Assembly: GCF_015182315.1 (NCBI RefSeq)
Contig: NZ_PRDL01000001.1
Location: 4,194,257 to 4,258,256 of the forward strand
DNA: 64,000 bases
Source: Cellvibrio polysaccharolyticus
Lineage (GTDB): Bacteria > Pseudomonadota > Gammaproteobacteria > Pseudomonadales > Cellvibrionaceae
Direction: 5' to 3'
Part shown: piece after piece, positions 16,865 through 26,116 of the stretch
Position numbering within the stretch: the stretch's first letter is position 1
Layout: every line of letters begins with the position of its first letter
Position numbers and translations under genes: made by a program
Notes under the pieces: model-generated
The model's database searches: none
What the model saw: the letters and a program-made list of their open reading frames with translations, nothing else
Told to the model about the DNA's origin: nothing

Positions 16865-16992
16865 GCGACAGCGCCAGGGTCAATGATTGCAGAATACACA
16901 TCCGGCAATCCGGAAATGCTTTTCGGAAACACTTTAACCTGACAGATTACTGCATGTCACTGCCATTCAATATGACAGCGCAATGAAATTGC

Positions 16993-17023
16993 TGCGATAC
17001 CTGCCAATAACGCAGGTATCGCA
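16993..17023 (-). terminator. Hairpin at the end of the rhodanese-grxC-secB operon
   Basis: A perfect 12-bp inverted repeat TGCGATACCTGC/GCAGGTATCGCA with a 7-base loop, just after the secB stop. The T run on the minus strand is weak. The rest of the 172-bp ppx-secB gap holds nothing I recognise. Confidence 0.65.
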
Positions 17024-17036
17024 GAGGTAAAGCAGA

Positions 17037-17558
17037 TCAGTTGATGGTGGCAGCAGCCGGCGCTTCAGCAGCGGGTGCAGCGTCTGACTGTTGACGAGCC
17101 TGCTCCATTGCCTGAACAAATACTGCATCAAAATTGATCGGTGCCAGCATTAACGGAGGGAAGCTGCCACGGTTCAGGATGCTGTCGATGGCTTCACGCG
17201 CATAAGGGAACAAAATTTGCGGGCAAGCGGTGTTGATCAGCTGGGTAACCTGACGCTTGTCAAAACCGGCAATGGTGAACAGACCGGCTTGTTTTACTTC
17301 AACCAGGAACAAAGTACGCGCTTCAACCTTGGCGGTGATGGTGAGCAGCAGTACCACTTCCATGGTGTCATCATTCAACTGGTTAACCTGAATATTCAGG
17401 TCTTGTTGAATAGCCGGCTTGGCGGGCTGCAGAAAAGCTTCAACACCCATCGGAGTTTCGAAAGAAATGTCTTTCAGGTAAACGCGCTGAATAGCGAAAT
17501 TGGGGGCCGCTTGTGACTGTTCTTCGCCTGCAGCTACAGTGTTATTTTCTTCGGTCAT
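17037..17558 (-). CDS. secB: Protein-export chaperone SecB
   Basis: 173-residue tetrameric chaperone that keeps precursor proteins unfolded and hands them to SecA. Family features: AIQRVYLKDISFETP, then NTACPQILFPYAREAIDSILNRGSFPPLMLAPINFD. The C-terminal tail is Ala/Pro-rich as usual. It follows grxC, the usual secB context in gammaproteobacteria. Confidence 0.97.
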   Translation of the reverse strand: MTEENNTVAAGEEQSQAAPNFAIQRVYLKDISFETPMGVEAFLQPAKPAIQQDLNIQVNQLNDDTMEVVLLLTITAKVEARTLFLVEVKQAGLFTIAGFDKRQVTQLINTACPQILFPYAREAIDSILNRGSFPPLMLAPINFDAVFVQAMEQARQQSDAAPAAEAPAAATIN

Positions 17559-17640
17559 AACTTAACTCTTTCATCAGTGTATTTAGAGAACAAGACAATG
17601 CCCGACTGTCGAAGCAGCGGACACCCATGAGGGCAGAAAA

Positions 17641-17895
17641 CTAGCGGCCCAGTAACCCATCCAGCTTCCCGCTTTTATCCAGTGCCCAGAGATCGGTAAA
17701 ACCACCTACGTGGTAATCATCAATCCAGATTTGCGGCACCGTACGCTGGCGACTCTTTTCCATCATCTCCTGACGCAGATGCGGCTCACGGTCAACGCGA
17801 ATTTCTTCAACGGTTACCCCTTTCTCTGCCAGCAATTTTTTGGCATTGACGCAATAAGGACAAACCGCTGTGGTGTACATAACAACACGAGCCAT
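17641..17895 (-). CDS. grxC: Glutaredoxin 3
   Basis: 84-residue dithiol glutaredoxin. Active site CPYC (VCPYCVNAKKLL), the TVP cis-proline loop (RTVPQIWID), and the glutathione-binding GGFTDLWAL. It sits between the rhodanese-like gene and secB. Confidence 0.95.
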   Translation of the reverse strand: MARVVMYTTAVCPYCVNAKKLLAEKGVTVEEIRVDREPHLRQEMMEKSRQRTVPQIWIDDYHVGGFTDLWALDKSGKLDGLLGR

Positions 17896-17905
17896 ATTTA
17901 CCTCG

Positions 17906-18313
17906 TTATTTCACCAGGGGCAGGCTCTGCGCCTGCCATTCAGCAATACCACCGGCCAGACGACGCACATCGTGCCCCTGCTTGCCCAGAGTGCGGCCAA
18001 CCAGGCCGGCATGCTGGCCCAGTTTATCGGCAACAATAATGACCTTGCCCTTGTGCACTTCAAGATTGGCGATCTCGGCAGTAATTTTGCCGTAAGGCAC
18101 ATTGATAGCACCGACGATATGACCGGCTTTAAATTCGGCGCTGTCGCGCACATCAAGCAACACCGCACCGTTATTCAGCAGGCGGGTCACTTCGTTGATC
18201 GGGATAGGACGACCGCTTTTAATACGTTCGCGCCAGGAATAGACGAAAATCAAAACGATCAGGGTGCCAACCAGCAGCCATTCCTGGCCCATAAAATTAA
18301 AAAAATTCACCAC
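17906..18313 (-). CDS. Membrane-anchored rhodanese-like protein (YibN type)
   Basis: 135 residues from a GTG at 18313, chosen because AGGA lies 9 bases upstream and the length then matches YibN. One N-terminal transmembrane segment (WLLVGTLIVLIFVYSW) precedes a rhodanese fold (AVLLDVRDSAEFKAGHIVGAINVPYG). The active-site loop reads IIVADKLGQHAGLVGR, with no cysteine where rhodaneses carry the sulfur-binding Cys, so sulfurtransferase activity is unlikely. It heads the grxC-secB operon; a structural or redox-linked envelope role is inference. Confidence 0.85.
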   Translation of the reverse strand: MVNFFNFMGQEWLLVGTLIVLIFVYSWRERIKSGRPIPINEVTRLLNNGAVLLDVRDSAEFKAGHIVGAINVPYGKITAEIANLEVHKGKVIIVADKLGQHAGLVGRTLGKQGHDVRRLAGGIAEWQAQSLPLVK

Positions 18314-18624
18314 GTGCGTATTTCCTGAAAAAACGATGCCAAACCATGAGCAGAAACTGCCCGCCAACCAACAGGACAGGCCTGCGAAATTGCCTGGCAG
18401 TATACACGATCAACCCGGATTGCTCAGCAACGGGGCTTGTGATCCACCCTTGTCGGCATGAAACGGTCATATGGGGGCACAATCCACAATAATCAAGCGG
18501 ATTTCATAGAGATCACGCGCGCAACCGGTTAGAATGGTGAAACACATAAGGCAGGTAATTGCTGCGCTGAATGCTATTGCCCGCCACTTATCTTCCGTTG
18601 TTGATCAAAGAGCGACTAGCACGT

Positions 18625-20172
18625 ATGACCGCCCCGAAAAAACCCGTTGTATTAATTGTTCTGGATGGCATCGGCCACTCTGAAAAAACCGAACATAACG
18701 CCGTATACAGTGCCAACACCCCGGTGCTGGACCGCATCGCCTCCAACCCGAAAAGCTTTATTGCCACCTCCGGCCTCTCTGTCGGCTTGCCGGACGGACA
18801 AATGGGCAACAGTGAAGTAGGCCATATGTCATTGGGCGCGGGACGCGTTGTTTACCAGAGCCTTACCCGCATCAACAAATCCATCGCTGACGGCGACTTC
18901 TTTACCAACCCGGTTTACCTCGAAGCCATCGATGGCGCTATCAATACCGGTAAAGCGGTACATATCATCGGCCTGTTATCTGACGGTGGTGTCCATGCCC
19001 ATCAGGATCACATCTGCGCCATGATTCGCCTGGCTGCCCAGCGCGGCGCCAAAGAAATTTACCTGCATGCCTTCCTCGACGGTCGCGACACCCCGCCACG
19101 CAGCGCCGAAGGCTCTCTGCAACAAGCCGAAGACACCTTCCGTGAAGTCGGCACCGGCCGTGTAGCTTCCATTGTCGGCCGCTACTTCGCACTGGATCGC
19201 GACAACCGTTGGGATCGCGTTAAAGTCGCTTACGACGTTATGGTAACCGGCGATGCCGAGTACGATGCGCTGACCGCTGTTGACGGCCTGAAAGCCGCTT
19301 ACGCCCGCGATGAAAACGATGAATTCGTTAAAGCGACCGTAATTGTTGGCGAAGGCGAAGAAGTCGCTACCATCAATGATGGCGATTCCGTGATCTTCAT
19401 GAACTTCCGCCCGGACCGCGCCCGTGAAATTACCCGCGCGCTGCTTGAGCCGGAATTTGACGGTTTCGAGCGTGAACTGACGCCGAAAATTGCTCATTTT
19501 GTACAGACCACCGAATATGCCTCTGACATCAAAGCGCCCGTTGCCTTCAAACCGGAAAACCTCGCCAACTCCTTCGGTGAATACATTGCCAGCCTGGGTA
19601 AAACCCAGCTGCGTATCGCTGAAACCGAGAAATATGCGCACGTAACCTTCTTTTTCAACAGCGGTAACGAAGTCGTTTACCCGGGCGAAGACCGTATTCT
19701 GGTACCGTCACCCAAGGTAGCCACTTACGACTTGCAGCCGGAGATGAGCGCGCCGGAAGTGACTGAAAAGTTGATTGCTGCGATTGAGTCTGGCAAATAC
19801 GACGCTATTATTTGTAACTACGCCAACGGCGACATGGTTGGCCACTCCGGCATTTTCTCTGCCGCGGTTGCCTCGGTTGAAGCGGTTGATGCCTGCCTGG
19901 GTCGTGTGCTCGAAGCCGTTGAGAAAGCCGGTGGTGAAGCCCTGGTCACTGCCGACCATGGTAACGTTGAAGAAATGTTTGACCCCGAGTCAGGCCAGGT
20001 GAGCACCCAGCACACTACCCTGCCGGTGCCGTTCATTTTCTGCAGCGCGCGTAAAGGTAAAGTTGCCGATGGCGGTTCGCTAGCTGACGTAGCACCGACT
20101 ATGCTGCACCTGATGGGCTTGCCACAACCGGTAGAAATGACCGGTCGCAACCTGATCACCCTGGAAGAGTAA
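18625..20172 (+). CDS. gpmI: 2,3-bisphosphoglycerate-independent phosphoglycerate mutase
   Basis: 515-residue dimanganese enzyme converting 3- to 2-phosphoglycerate in glycolysis and gluconeogenesis. The N-terminus KPVVLIVLDGIG carries the first metal Asp; GQMGNSEVGHMSLGAGR contains the catalytic Ser. Later metal ligands are in NYANGDMVGHSG and TADHGNVEEM. The open frame extends to 18571, but the ATG at 18625 matches family length. The 311-bp gap to the divergent rhodanese gene holds both promoters; only a TAGAAT-like -10 at 18530-18535 was noted. Confidence 0.96.
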   Translation: MTAPKKPVVLIVLDGIGHSEKTEHNAVYSANTPVLDRIASNPKSFIATSGLSVGLPDGQMGNSEVGHMSLGAGRVVYQSLTRINKSIADGDFFTNPVYLEAIDGAINTGKAVHIIGLLSDGGVHAHQDHICAMIRLAAQRGAKEIYLHAFLDGRDTPPRSAEGSLQQAEDTFREVGTGRVASIVGRYFALDRDNRWDRVKVAYDVMVTGDAEYDALTAVDGLKAAYARDENDEFVKATVIVGEGEEVATINDGDSVIFMNFRPDRAREITRALLEPEFDGFERELTPKIAHFVQTTEYASDIKAPVAFKPENLANSFGEYIASLGKTQLRIAETEKYAHVTFFFNSGNEVVYPGEDRILVPSPKVATYDLQPEMSAPEVTEKLIAAIESGKYDAIICNYANGDMVGHSGIFSAAVASVEAVDACLGRVLEAVEKAGGEALVTADHGNVEEMFDPESGQVSTQHTTLPVPFIFCSARKGKVADGGSLADVAPTMLHLMGLPQPVEMTGRNLITLEE

Positions 20173-20234
20173 TTGCCGCATCTGCCGGGTTCAGCCTGAG
20201 GGTTGTTCCCGGCGTCGCCCGACGGATCCGCTGA

Positions 20235-21413
20235 ATGATTACACCTCGCCCGCTGTTTCCATCCATCGTTAAATTGCCAGGCCGATTGATTCGCCTGGCT
20301 TTTTGCGTTGTTGCCCTGACGTTACCGACGATTCAGGCACAGGCGGATCAGCAGGCCGAGCTGAAGCAACTGCAACAAAACATTCAGAAGTTGCAGCAGG
20401 AGCTGAAAACCATTCAGGGCAACCGCTCGGCATTGCAGCAGGAGTTGCAGAAATCCGAATCCGAAATGGGTCAATTGCAGAAAAAAATTGACGGCATCCG
20501 ACAGGATATTAACGAACAAAACAAAGAGCTGGAAAACCTCAATAAAGAGCGTGAACAGCTTCAGGAAGCGCGCCGGAAACAGCAGGGCGATATCGCCGAA
20601 CAAATTCGGGTAGCCCACCGCGCCGGTGAACAAAGTGCGGTGCGCCTGTTATTGAATCAGGAGTCGCCGGAAACCGTTACTCGCATTCTGGGTTATCACG
20701 AGCGCATTTTTGCCGCGCACCACATCAAGCTGGATAATTATCTGGCAACGCTGGAAAAGCTCGACGCCATTGAGCCGCAAATTCTCGACCAGCAAGCCGT
20801 GCTGCAAACCAACGCGCAGCAACTGGAAGAACAAGCCGGTCGCCTGAAACAGGAACAGGCTCGCCGCCAGCAAGTGCTGGCCTCGATGAATACCTCGCTC
20901 AAGACCGGTGACAGCGAACTGCGTCAAATGGAAGAAGACCGCAAGCGGCTGGTTACCTTAATCCAGCAGGTAGAGCGCACCGTCGGCAGCGTACCCATGC
21001 CGGCATCGGGCGAAGCTTTCAGCAAACGCCAGGGCAAGATGCCCTGGCCAACGAAGGGCCAACTCACCACACGATTTGGCGCTGTGCGGCCAAACACCCG
21101 TTTGCAGTCTGAAGGCATTGTTATCACCGCCAACGCTGGCCAACCGGTAATTGCCGTACACCACGGGCGAGTGGTATTTGCCGATTATTTTCGCGGCCAC
21201 GGGCTGCTGGTAATTGTGGATCATGGCGAAGGCTACCTCAGCCTCTACGCCCACAACCAGAGTTTGTCGCGCGCTACCGGTGAATGGGTCAATGCCGGTG
21301 ACGTGATTGCCAAAGTTGGCAACAGCGGCGGCCAGGAAAAAAATGGTTTGTATTTTGAAATTCGCCGCCAGGGCAAGACGGTTAATCCCGTTAACTGGCT
21401 CGCGCGTGTATGA
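20235..21413 (+). CDS. envC: Murein hydrolase activator EnvC
   Basis: 392-residue periplasmic protein. Signal peptide, then two long coiled-coil segments (about 40-140 and 170-250, rich in Gln and Glu), then a C-terminal LytM/M23 domain (PWPTKGQLTTRFG to the end). The domain lacks the HxxxD zinc ligands (QSEGIVITA in that place) and the HxH pair, so it is a degenerate LytM domain, as in EnvC, which activates AmiA/AmiB under FtsEX control. FtsEX is encoded about 11 kb away. The gene lies between gpmI and ctpA. Confidence 0.92.
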   Translation: MITPRPLFPSIVKLPGRLIRLAFCVVALTLPTIQAQADQQAELKQLQQNIQKLQQELKTIQGNRSALQQELQKSESEMGQLQKKIDGIRQDINEQNKELENLNKEREQLQEARRKQQGDIAEQIRVAHRAGEQSAVRLLLNQESPETVTRILGYHERIFAAHHIKLDNYLATLEKLDAIEPQILDQQAVLQTNAQQLEEQAGRLKQEQARRQQVLASMNTSLKTGDSELRQMEEDRKRLVTLIQQVERTVGSVPMPASGEAFSKRQGKMPWPTKGQLTTRFGAVRPNTRLQSEGIVITANAGQPVIAVHHGRVVFADYFRGHGLLVIVDHGEGYLSLYAHNQSLSRATGEWVNAGDVIAKVGNSGGQEKNGLYFEIRRQGKTVNPVNWLARV

Positions 21414-21608
21414 TGTGTGAAAACAGCGGTTATTTTTTCAGGCAATGCCAACGCTTGTGATCCAGCCGATGTTTAAATACTGTATTGACTGTGAAAATCG
21501 AATGGCAGCTATGATGAAACTGTTCGAGCACAGAAAGGACCCAACGTTTTAACCTTTGCCCGTCGTTAGCCGGAAGTGTGCGGAACCCGGATTCCGCTGG
21601 AGAAACCC

Positions 21609-23012
21609 ATGCTGTACGCGTCACTCAATCGCCTGTTGCTCATTGCCGGTGTACTGGCATTGCCTCTTGGAGTTTTTGCAGCTGCTCCGAAAAGCGATGA
21701 GTCCGGCGAAGGGTTGTTGCCGTTGGAAGACCTGCGCATGTTTACGCGGGTGTACGACCATATCCGCAGTGGCTACGTTGAAGAAATCAGCGATAGCAAA
21801 TTGCTGGAGTACGCCATCAAGGGCATGCTGTCCGAACTGGATCCGCACTCCGCCTACCTCGATAAAAAAGCCTTTGAAGATTTGCAGGTCAATACCACCG
21901 GCGAGTTCGGCGGCGTTGGCATTGAAATCGGCCAGGAAAACGGCTTTATCAAAGTTATCTCTCCGATTGACGGCACCCCGGCGCAAAAAGCCGGTATCGA
22001 AACCGGTGACCTGATTATTCGTCTCGACGACAAACCGGTTAAAAGCATGTCGTTGAATGAAGCCATTCAGATGATGCGCGGCCCCAAAGGCAGCGAGCTG
22101 ATACTGACCATTATGCGCAGCGGCGTGGAAAAGCCGTTTGATGTGGTTATTCTGCGCGACACCATCAAAGTGCAAAGCGTTCGCACCCGCATCATGGACG
22201 ACGATTTTCTTTATATTCGTATTGCCCAATTCCAGATCGACAGCGGCCGCGACACCGCTCGCCGTGTGCGCGAACAACTGGAAAAAACGCCGAATTTAAA
22301 AGGCATTATTCTCGACCTGCGCAATAACCCAGGCGGCGTGTTGCAAGCCTCGGTTGAAGTGGTTGACGCCTTCCTCGATACCGGTCTGGTGGTTTACACC
22401 GAAGGCCGGTTGGAAAACAGTGATATCAATTACACTGCCAGCTCCGGTGACGCCTCCAACGGCTTGCCGATTGTAGTGCTGATCAATGAAGGCTCGGCTT
22501 CCGCGTCGGAAATTGTCGCCGGCGCGCTGCAAGATCATAAACGTGCGGTCATTATGGGCACCCGCAGCTTCGGTAAAGGTTCGGTACAAACCGTGATTCC
22601 TATCAGCGAAAGCCGCGCTATTAAACTGACCACCGCACTTTATTACACGCCGGGCGGTCGCTCTATTCAGGCGCAAGGCATCGAACCTGACGTGATTGTT
22701 GAGCGCGCTGAAGTTACCGCACTGAAAGCGGCGGGGCCGGTACCTACCGAAGCAGATCTGGCCGGTCATCTGCAAAATAAAAAAGGCGGTGAAGAAGTGG
22801 GTTCGAAGAGCCGCGAACAAACACGCACGGTTTCCATTGCCGACCCCAGCCGCAAAGACAATCAGCTACAGGAAGCGCTGAATCTGCTGAAAGGCTTGCA
22901 CATTTTCCGTAAACAGCAGGAAGGTGGTGACGCAAAACCGCTGCAAACGGCCGAAGTGAAACGCGATGCCGGGGACATTCTGCCTGAAGAGCTGCCCGAA
23001 TCGCTGGATTGA
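21609..23012 (+). CDS. ctpA: Carboxy-terminal processing protease (S41 family)
   Basis: 467-residue periplasmic serine protease. Signal peptide, then an N-terminal helical part (RVYDHIRSGYVEEI), a PDZ domain (GGVGIEIGQENGFIKVISPIDGTPAQKAGI), and the protease core with LDLRNNPGGVL, the catalytic Ser in NEGSASASEIVAGALQ and the Lys in GTRSFGKGSVQT. The ATG at 21609 follows GGAGAAACC. CtpA-type proteases trim peptidoglycan hydrolases, fitting the envC neighbour. The next gene begins 1 bp after its stop. Confidence 0.94.
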   Translation: MLYASLNRLLLIAGVLALPLGVFAAAPKSDESGEGLLPLEDLRMFTRVYDHIRSGYVEEISDSKLLEYAIKGMLSELDPHSAYLDKKAFEDLQVNTTGEFGGVGIEIGQENGFIKVISPIDGTPAQKAGIETGDLIIRLDDKPVKSMSLNEAIQMMRGPKGSELILTIMRSGVEKPFDVVILRDTIKVQSVRTRIMDDDFLYIRIAQFQIDSGRDTARRVREQLEKTPNLKGIILDLRNNPGGVLQASVEVVDAFLDTGLVVYTEGRLENSDINYTASSGDASNGLPIVVLINEGSASASEIVAGALQDHKRAVIMGTRSFGKGSVQTVIPISESRAIKLTTALYYTPGGRSIQAQGIEPDVIVERAEVTALKAAGPVPTEADLAGHLQNKKGGEEVGSKSREQTRTVSIADPSRKDNQLQEALNLLKGLHIFRKQQEGGDAKPLQTAEVKRDAGDILPEELPESLD

Positions 23013-23013
23013 T

Positions 23014-23904
23014 GTGACCCGATATTGTCTGCTGGCCGCGTTACTGTGGAGCTTTTCTTCTCTCATTAACGCGGCGGAACTTGCCATTATTATTGATGAC
23101 GTTGGCTACAACGCCACTGCGGGTCAGCAGCTGGTCGAGCTGAACCACGCCGTCACCCTCGCGGTACTGCCTTTTACGCCCCACGGAAAAAAACTCGCCA
23201 ATAGCGGCGCCCGCTACGGCAAGGAAATTATGCTGCACGCGCCCATGAGCGCTACCCGCCCGGACTACGCTGACAAACACATGTTGACCGGCAGTATGAG
23301 CAACAGCCAACTGCAAGCCCTGTTAAAACGCATGCTGGCGGAGGTGCCTCATGCGCGCGGCATTAACAATCACATGGGCAGCCAGCTGACGCGGGAAACC
23401 GGTGCCATGCACGCGCTGATGCATGTACTGGCTGATCGGCAACTTTATTTTATCGACAGCCGCACCACGGATAAAACCGTCGCGCTGGACACGGCACGGG
23501 AAAATGGCCTGCCTGCCATGAAGCGGGATGTTTTTCTGGATAACCGGCGCGAAAAAACCGCCATTACCCGGCAAGTGCAACAAGCCATCCAATTGGCGCA
23601 ACGCCAGGGTTATGCGGTAGCCATTGGCCATCCCTACCCTGAAACCATCGCGGTGCTCAAACAACTGGATGCGCTGCTCGCGGATACCGGCGTAACCGTG
23701 GTACCGGCCTCGCAATTGATTGCACAACACGCCCCGGCGGCAACCTACCTGCCCAAACCTTTGCCGTTGGCGTTGTGTGCTGCGCCACCGCTGCTGTTAT
23801 GGCGAACCGATGCCGAACTGAACCGACTGTGGCAGGATCAGCAGCACCGCAGCCGCCTGAAAAAACTCTTCTACCCGGATATTGTGACGCAATTCGAACG
23901 CTGA
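23014..23904 (+). CDS. Divergent polysaccharide deacetylase (YibQ family)
   Basis: 296 residues from a GTG at 23014, directly after ctpA. Signal peptide, then a DUF610/YibQ divergent deacetylase fold: ELAIIIDDVGYNATAGQQLVEL, EIMLHAPMSA, and INNHMGSQLTR. Some deacetylase metal and catalytic residues are conserved (DD and the His in NNHMGS). The gpmI-envC-ctpA-yibQ order is widespread in proteobacteria; the substrate is unknown, presumably a cell-wall glycan. An in-frame upstream start at 22966 overlaps ctpA and lacks a signal-peptide-like N-terminus. Confidence 0.88.
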   Translation: MTRYCLLAALLWSFSSLINAAELAIIIDDVGYNATAGQQLVELNHAVTLAVLPFTPHGKKLANSGARYGKEIMLHAPMSATRPDYADKHMLTGSMSNSQLQALLKRMLAEVPHARGINNHMGSQLTRETGAMHALMHVLADRQLYFIDSRTTDKTVALDTARENGLPAMKRDVFLDNRREKTAITRQVQQAIQLAQRQGYAVAIGHPYPETIAVLKQLDALLADTGVTVVPASQLIAQHAPAATYLPKPLPLALCAAPPLLLWRTDAELNRLWQDQQHRSRLKKLFYPDIVTQFER

Positions 23905-24036
23905 ATGCCCGAGACAATAACCACTCGATATATCCGTTTTCCCAAATAGCTTCTTATAATGATTAAAAGTTGAATAACTGATTCGGCAGGCTTATGCTTT
24001 ACACATTCTCATATAATGCGTCAGCAGGTATAAATC

Positions 24037-24255
24037 ATGGCTCACAGAAACGGTGAAGATGGCGTTATCCCTCCGCGTAGCGGGCGTTTTCTGCAAAAAG
24101 ACGGCTACTGGTATTACAGCACCCGTGAAGGTGTGGATATCGGCCCATTTGATTCAGCCAGCGACGCGCAGAACGGCGCTGTGGCTTTTATCGACTATAT
24201 TCGCTCGTCCGATCCGGGCACCTCTGAAATGCTAAAGAGGTACAGGGCAGCGTAA
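24037..24255 (+). CDS. Small conserved hypothetical protein
   Basis: 72 residues, soluble, with RNGEDGVIPPRSGRFLQKDGYWYYSTREGV then GPFDSASDAQNGAVAFIDYI. The aromatic-rich WYYSTREG followed by GPF is reminiscent of short single-domain proteins found in Pseudomonas and Cellvibrio relatives (possibly DUF6316; not certain). A TATAAT at about 24012 may be its -10 box. It ends before a shared bidirectional terminator. Function unknown. Confidence 0.75.
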   Translation: MAHRNGEDGVIPPRSGRFLQKDGYWYYSTREGVDIGPFDSASDAQNGAVAFIDYIRSSDPGTSEMLKRYRAA

Positions 24256-24310
24256 CCCCGGCTGCCCGCAGGTCCCGCTAGTTATTACTACCCGATCTGT
24301 CATCGACGGT

Positions 24311-24354
24311 AAAAAAAATGCCTGAGCCGTGTTAACGACTCAGGCATTTTTTTT
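24311..24354. terminator. Bidirectional terminator between the small protein gene and hisF
   Basis: A8 then ATGCCTGAG ... CTCAGGCAT then T8: a 9-bp perfect stem flanked by A and T runs, able to stop transcription from both sides. Confidence 0.92.
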
Positions 24355-24388
24355 ATAGCACTCGCACGAGAGCTATAAAGCGGGCCGG

Positions 24389-25162
24389 TTACAACCGAAC
24401 TTCAACACCCTGCTCGCGCATAAAGGCTTTGGCTTCGGGAATGGTGTATTCGCGGAAGTGGAAAATACTGGCCGCCAGCACTGCATCGGCGCGGCCTTCT
24501 TTTACACCGTCCACCAAATGCTGCAAATTACCCACGCCGCCAGAGGCAATAACAGGCACTCGCACCGCATCGCTGATCGCACGAGTGACGCCCAGATCGT
24601 AACCTTTTTTGGTGCCGTCGCCGTCCATACTGGTCAGCAGAATCTCACCTGCGCCGTACTCAGCCATGCGCACCGCCCACTCCACCGCGTCCAGCCCGGT
24701 TGGCTTGCGGCCGCCGTGGGTGAAGATTTCCCAGCGCGGGGTTTCACCGGGGCCACTTACTTTCTTGGCATCAATGGCAACCACAATGCACTGGGCGCCG
24801 AAACGATCGGAAGCCGCTTTTACAAAATCCGGATTAAACACCGCCGCCGAGTTGATACTGACTTTGTCAGCACCGGCATTCAGCATAATGCGAATGTCGT
24901 CCACGGTGCGAATACCGCCGCCCACGGTGAGCGGAATAAACACTTCGCTGGCGATTTTCTCAACCGTATGCACGGTGGTATCACGGCCTTCGTGGGTGGC
25001 GGTAATATCCAGAAAAGTGACTTCGTCAGCGCCTTCATCATTGTAGCGTTTGGCAATTTCTACCGGATCACCGGCATCGCGAATGCCGACGAAATTCACG
25101 CCTTTTACCACACGGCCATTATCAACATCCAGGCAGGGAATAATACGTTTTGCGAGCGCCAT
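24389..25162 (-). CDS. hisF: Imidazole glycerol phosphate synthase cyclase subunit HisF
   Basis: 257-residue (beta-alpha)8 barrel that uses ammonia from HisH to form IGP and AICAR. Catalytic Asp residues are in IIPCLDVDNGRVVKG and IVVAIDAKK. The phosphate-binding VIASGGVGN is present. The ATG at 25162 gives the family length. It is last of hisB-hisH-hisA-hisF. Confidence 0.97.
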   Translation of the reverse strand: MALAKRIIPCLDVDNGRVVKGVNFVGIRDAGDPVEIAKRYNDEGADEVTFLDITATHEGRDTTVHTVEKIASEVFIPLTVGGGIRTVDDIRIMLNAGADKVSINSAAVFNPDFVKAASDRFGAQCIVVAIDAKKVSGPGETPRWEIFTHGGRKPTGLDAVEWAVRMAEYGAGEILLTSMDGDGTKKGYDLGVTRAISDAVRVPVIASGGVGNLQHLVDGVKEGRADAVLAASIFHFREYTIPEAKAFMREQGVEVRL

Positions 25163-25172
25163 AATTAACCTG

Positions 25173-25907
25173 TTATTTGAAGCTGTCGCAGAAGCCCTGG
25201 GCTTCGGCCATGTTGAGAGTGCCTTCGTAAATAGCGCGACCGGTAATTGCACCAACAATGCCGTGATGCTCTTGCGCCTTCAGTCGAACAATATCATCCA
25301 TATTGGTAATACCACCGGAGGCGATCACCGGAATGCTGGAGGCTTGCGCCATAGCAACGGTGGCTTCCACATTCACACCCTGCATCATGCCGTCGCGGGC
25401 GATATCGGTGTAAACGATGCTGGAAACGCCATCCTGCTCGAAGCGCTTGGCCAATTCGCTGGCCTGCACATTGGATACTTCCGCCCAACCATCCGTAGCC
25501 ACCCAGCCATCTTTGGCATCGAGGCCAACAATGATGCGATTGGGGAAGAGTTTGCACATATCGGTGACAAATTGCGGTTCTTTTACCGCTTTGGTGCCGA
25601 TAATAACGTAGCTGACGCCCGCGTTCAGGTAGTACTCAATAGTTTCTGCGCTGCGAATACCGCCACCGATTTGAATGGGCAGTTTCGGGTAGGCTTTGGC
25701 GATAGCCGTCACCACGCCGCCGTTAACCGGCTTGCCTTCGAAAGCGCCATTGAGGTCAACCAGGTGCAGACGGCGGCAGCCTTGCTCAACCCATTGGGCG
25801 GCCATGGCTACCGGGTCATCGGAAAATACCGTGGAGTCGTCCATCAAACCCTGACGCAGGCGCACGCACTGGCCATCTTTCAAATCAATTGCGGGGATAA
25901 TCAGCAT
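25173..25907 (-). CDS. hisA: ProFAR isomerase HisA
   Basis: 244-residue (beta-alpha)8 barrel, phosphoribosylformimino-AICAR-phosphate isomerase. Catalytic Asp residues in IIPAIDLKDGQCVRL and VGLDAKDGWVA. HisA-typical QIGGGIRSAETIEYYL and VIASGGITN. It ends 10 bp before hisF. Upstream, 36 bp from its start, lies a 156-bp structured repeat rather than hisH directly. Confidence 0.97.
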   Translation of the reverse strand: MLIIPAIDLKDGQCVRLRQGLMDDSTVFSDDPVAMAAQWVEQGCRRLHLVDLNGAFEGKPVNGGVVTAIAKAYPKLPIQIGGGIRSAETIEYYLNAGVSYVIIGTKAVKEPQFVTDMCKLFPNRIIVGLDAKDGWVATDGWAEVSNVQASELAKRFEQDGVSSIVYTDIARDGMMQGVNVEATVAMAQASSIPVIASGGITNMDDIVRLKAQEHHGIVGAITGRAIYEGTLNMAEAQGFCDSFK

Positions 25908-25943
25908 AACGTTTCTTCTCTTAATACTTGCACATTTTCGTAG

Positions 25944-26099
25944 AGAGGATCGGGTAGAAGTGTCCGGAACTCTGCCGCAGGGATGCGGCAGTCGAGCCCC
26001 CATGGACGCCCCACAGGGAAGTGGGAAGTGTACCGAAGCTCCAGGAGAGCGCAGGTACCGGGTTCACGGCGTGTTCCGGAGGCTTCTGCCCGATCCTCT
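25944..26099. repeat. Structured dispersed repeat, family A copy 1, inside the his operon
   Basis: 156 bp bounded by 27-bp imperfect inverted arms (25944-25970 and 26073-26099, 3 mismatches). Inside is the hairpin CTGCCGCAGGGATGCGGCAG (from 25972) followed by TCGAGCCCCCATGGAC. The same core, in the other orientation, is at 34672-34769 with unrelated but again self-complementary arms. This copy has about 60 bp extra between two core blocks. It lies 17 bp beyond the hisH stop. Confidence 0.85.
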
Positions 26100-26116
26100 G
26101 AGCGATTGGCGGGTAA

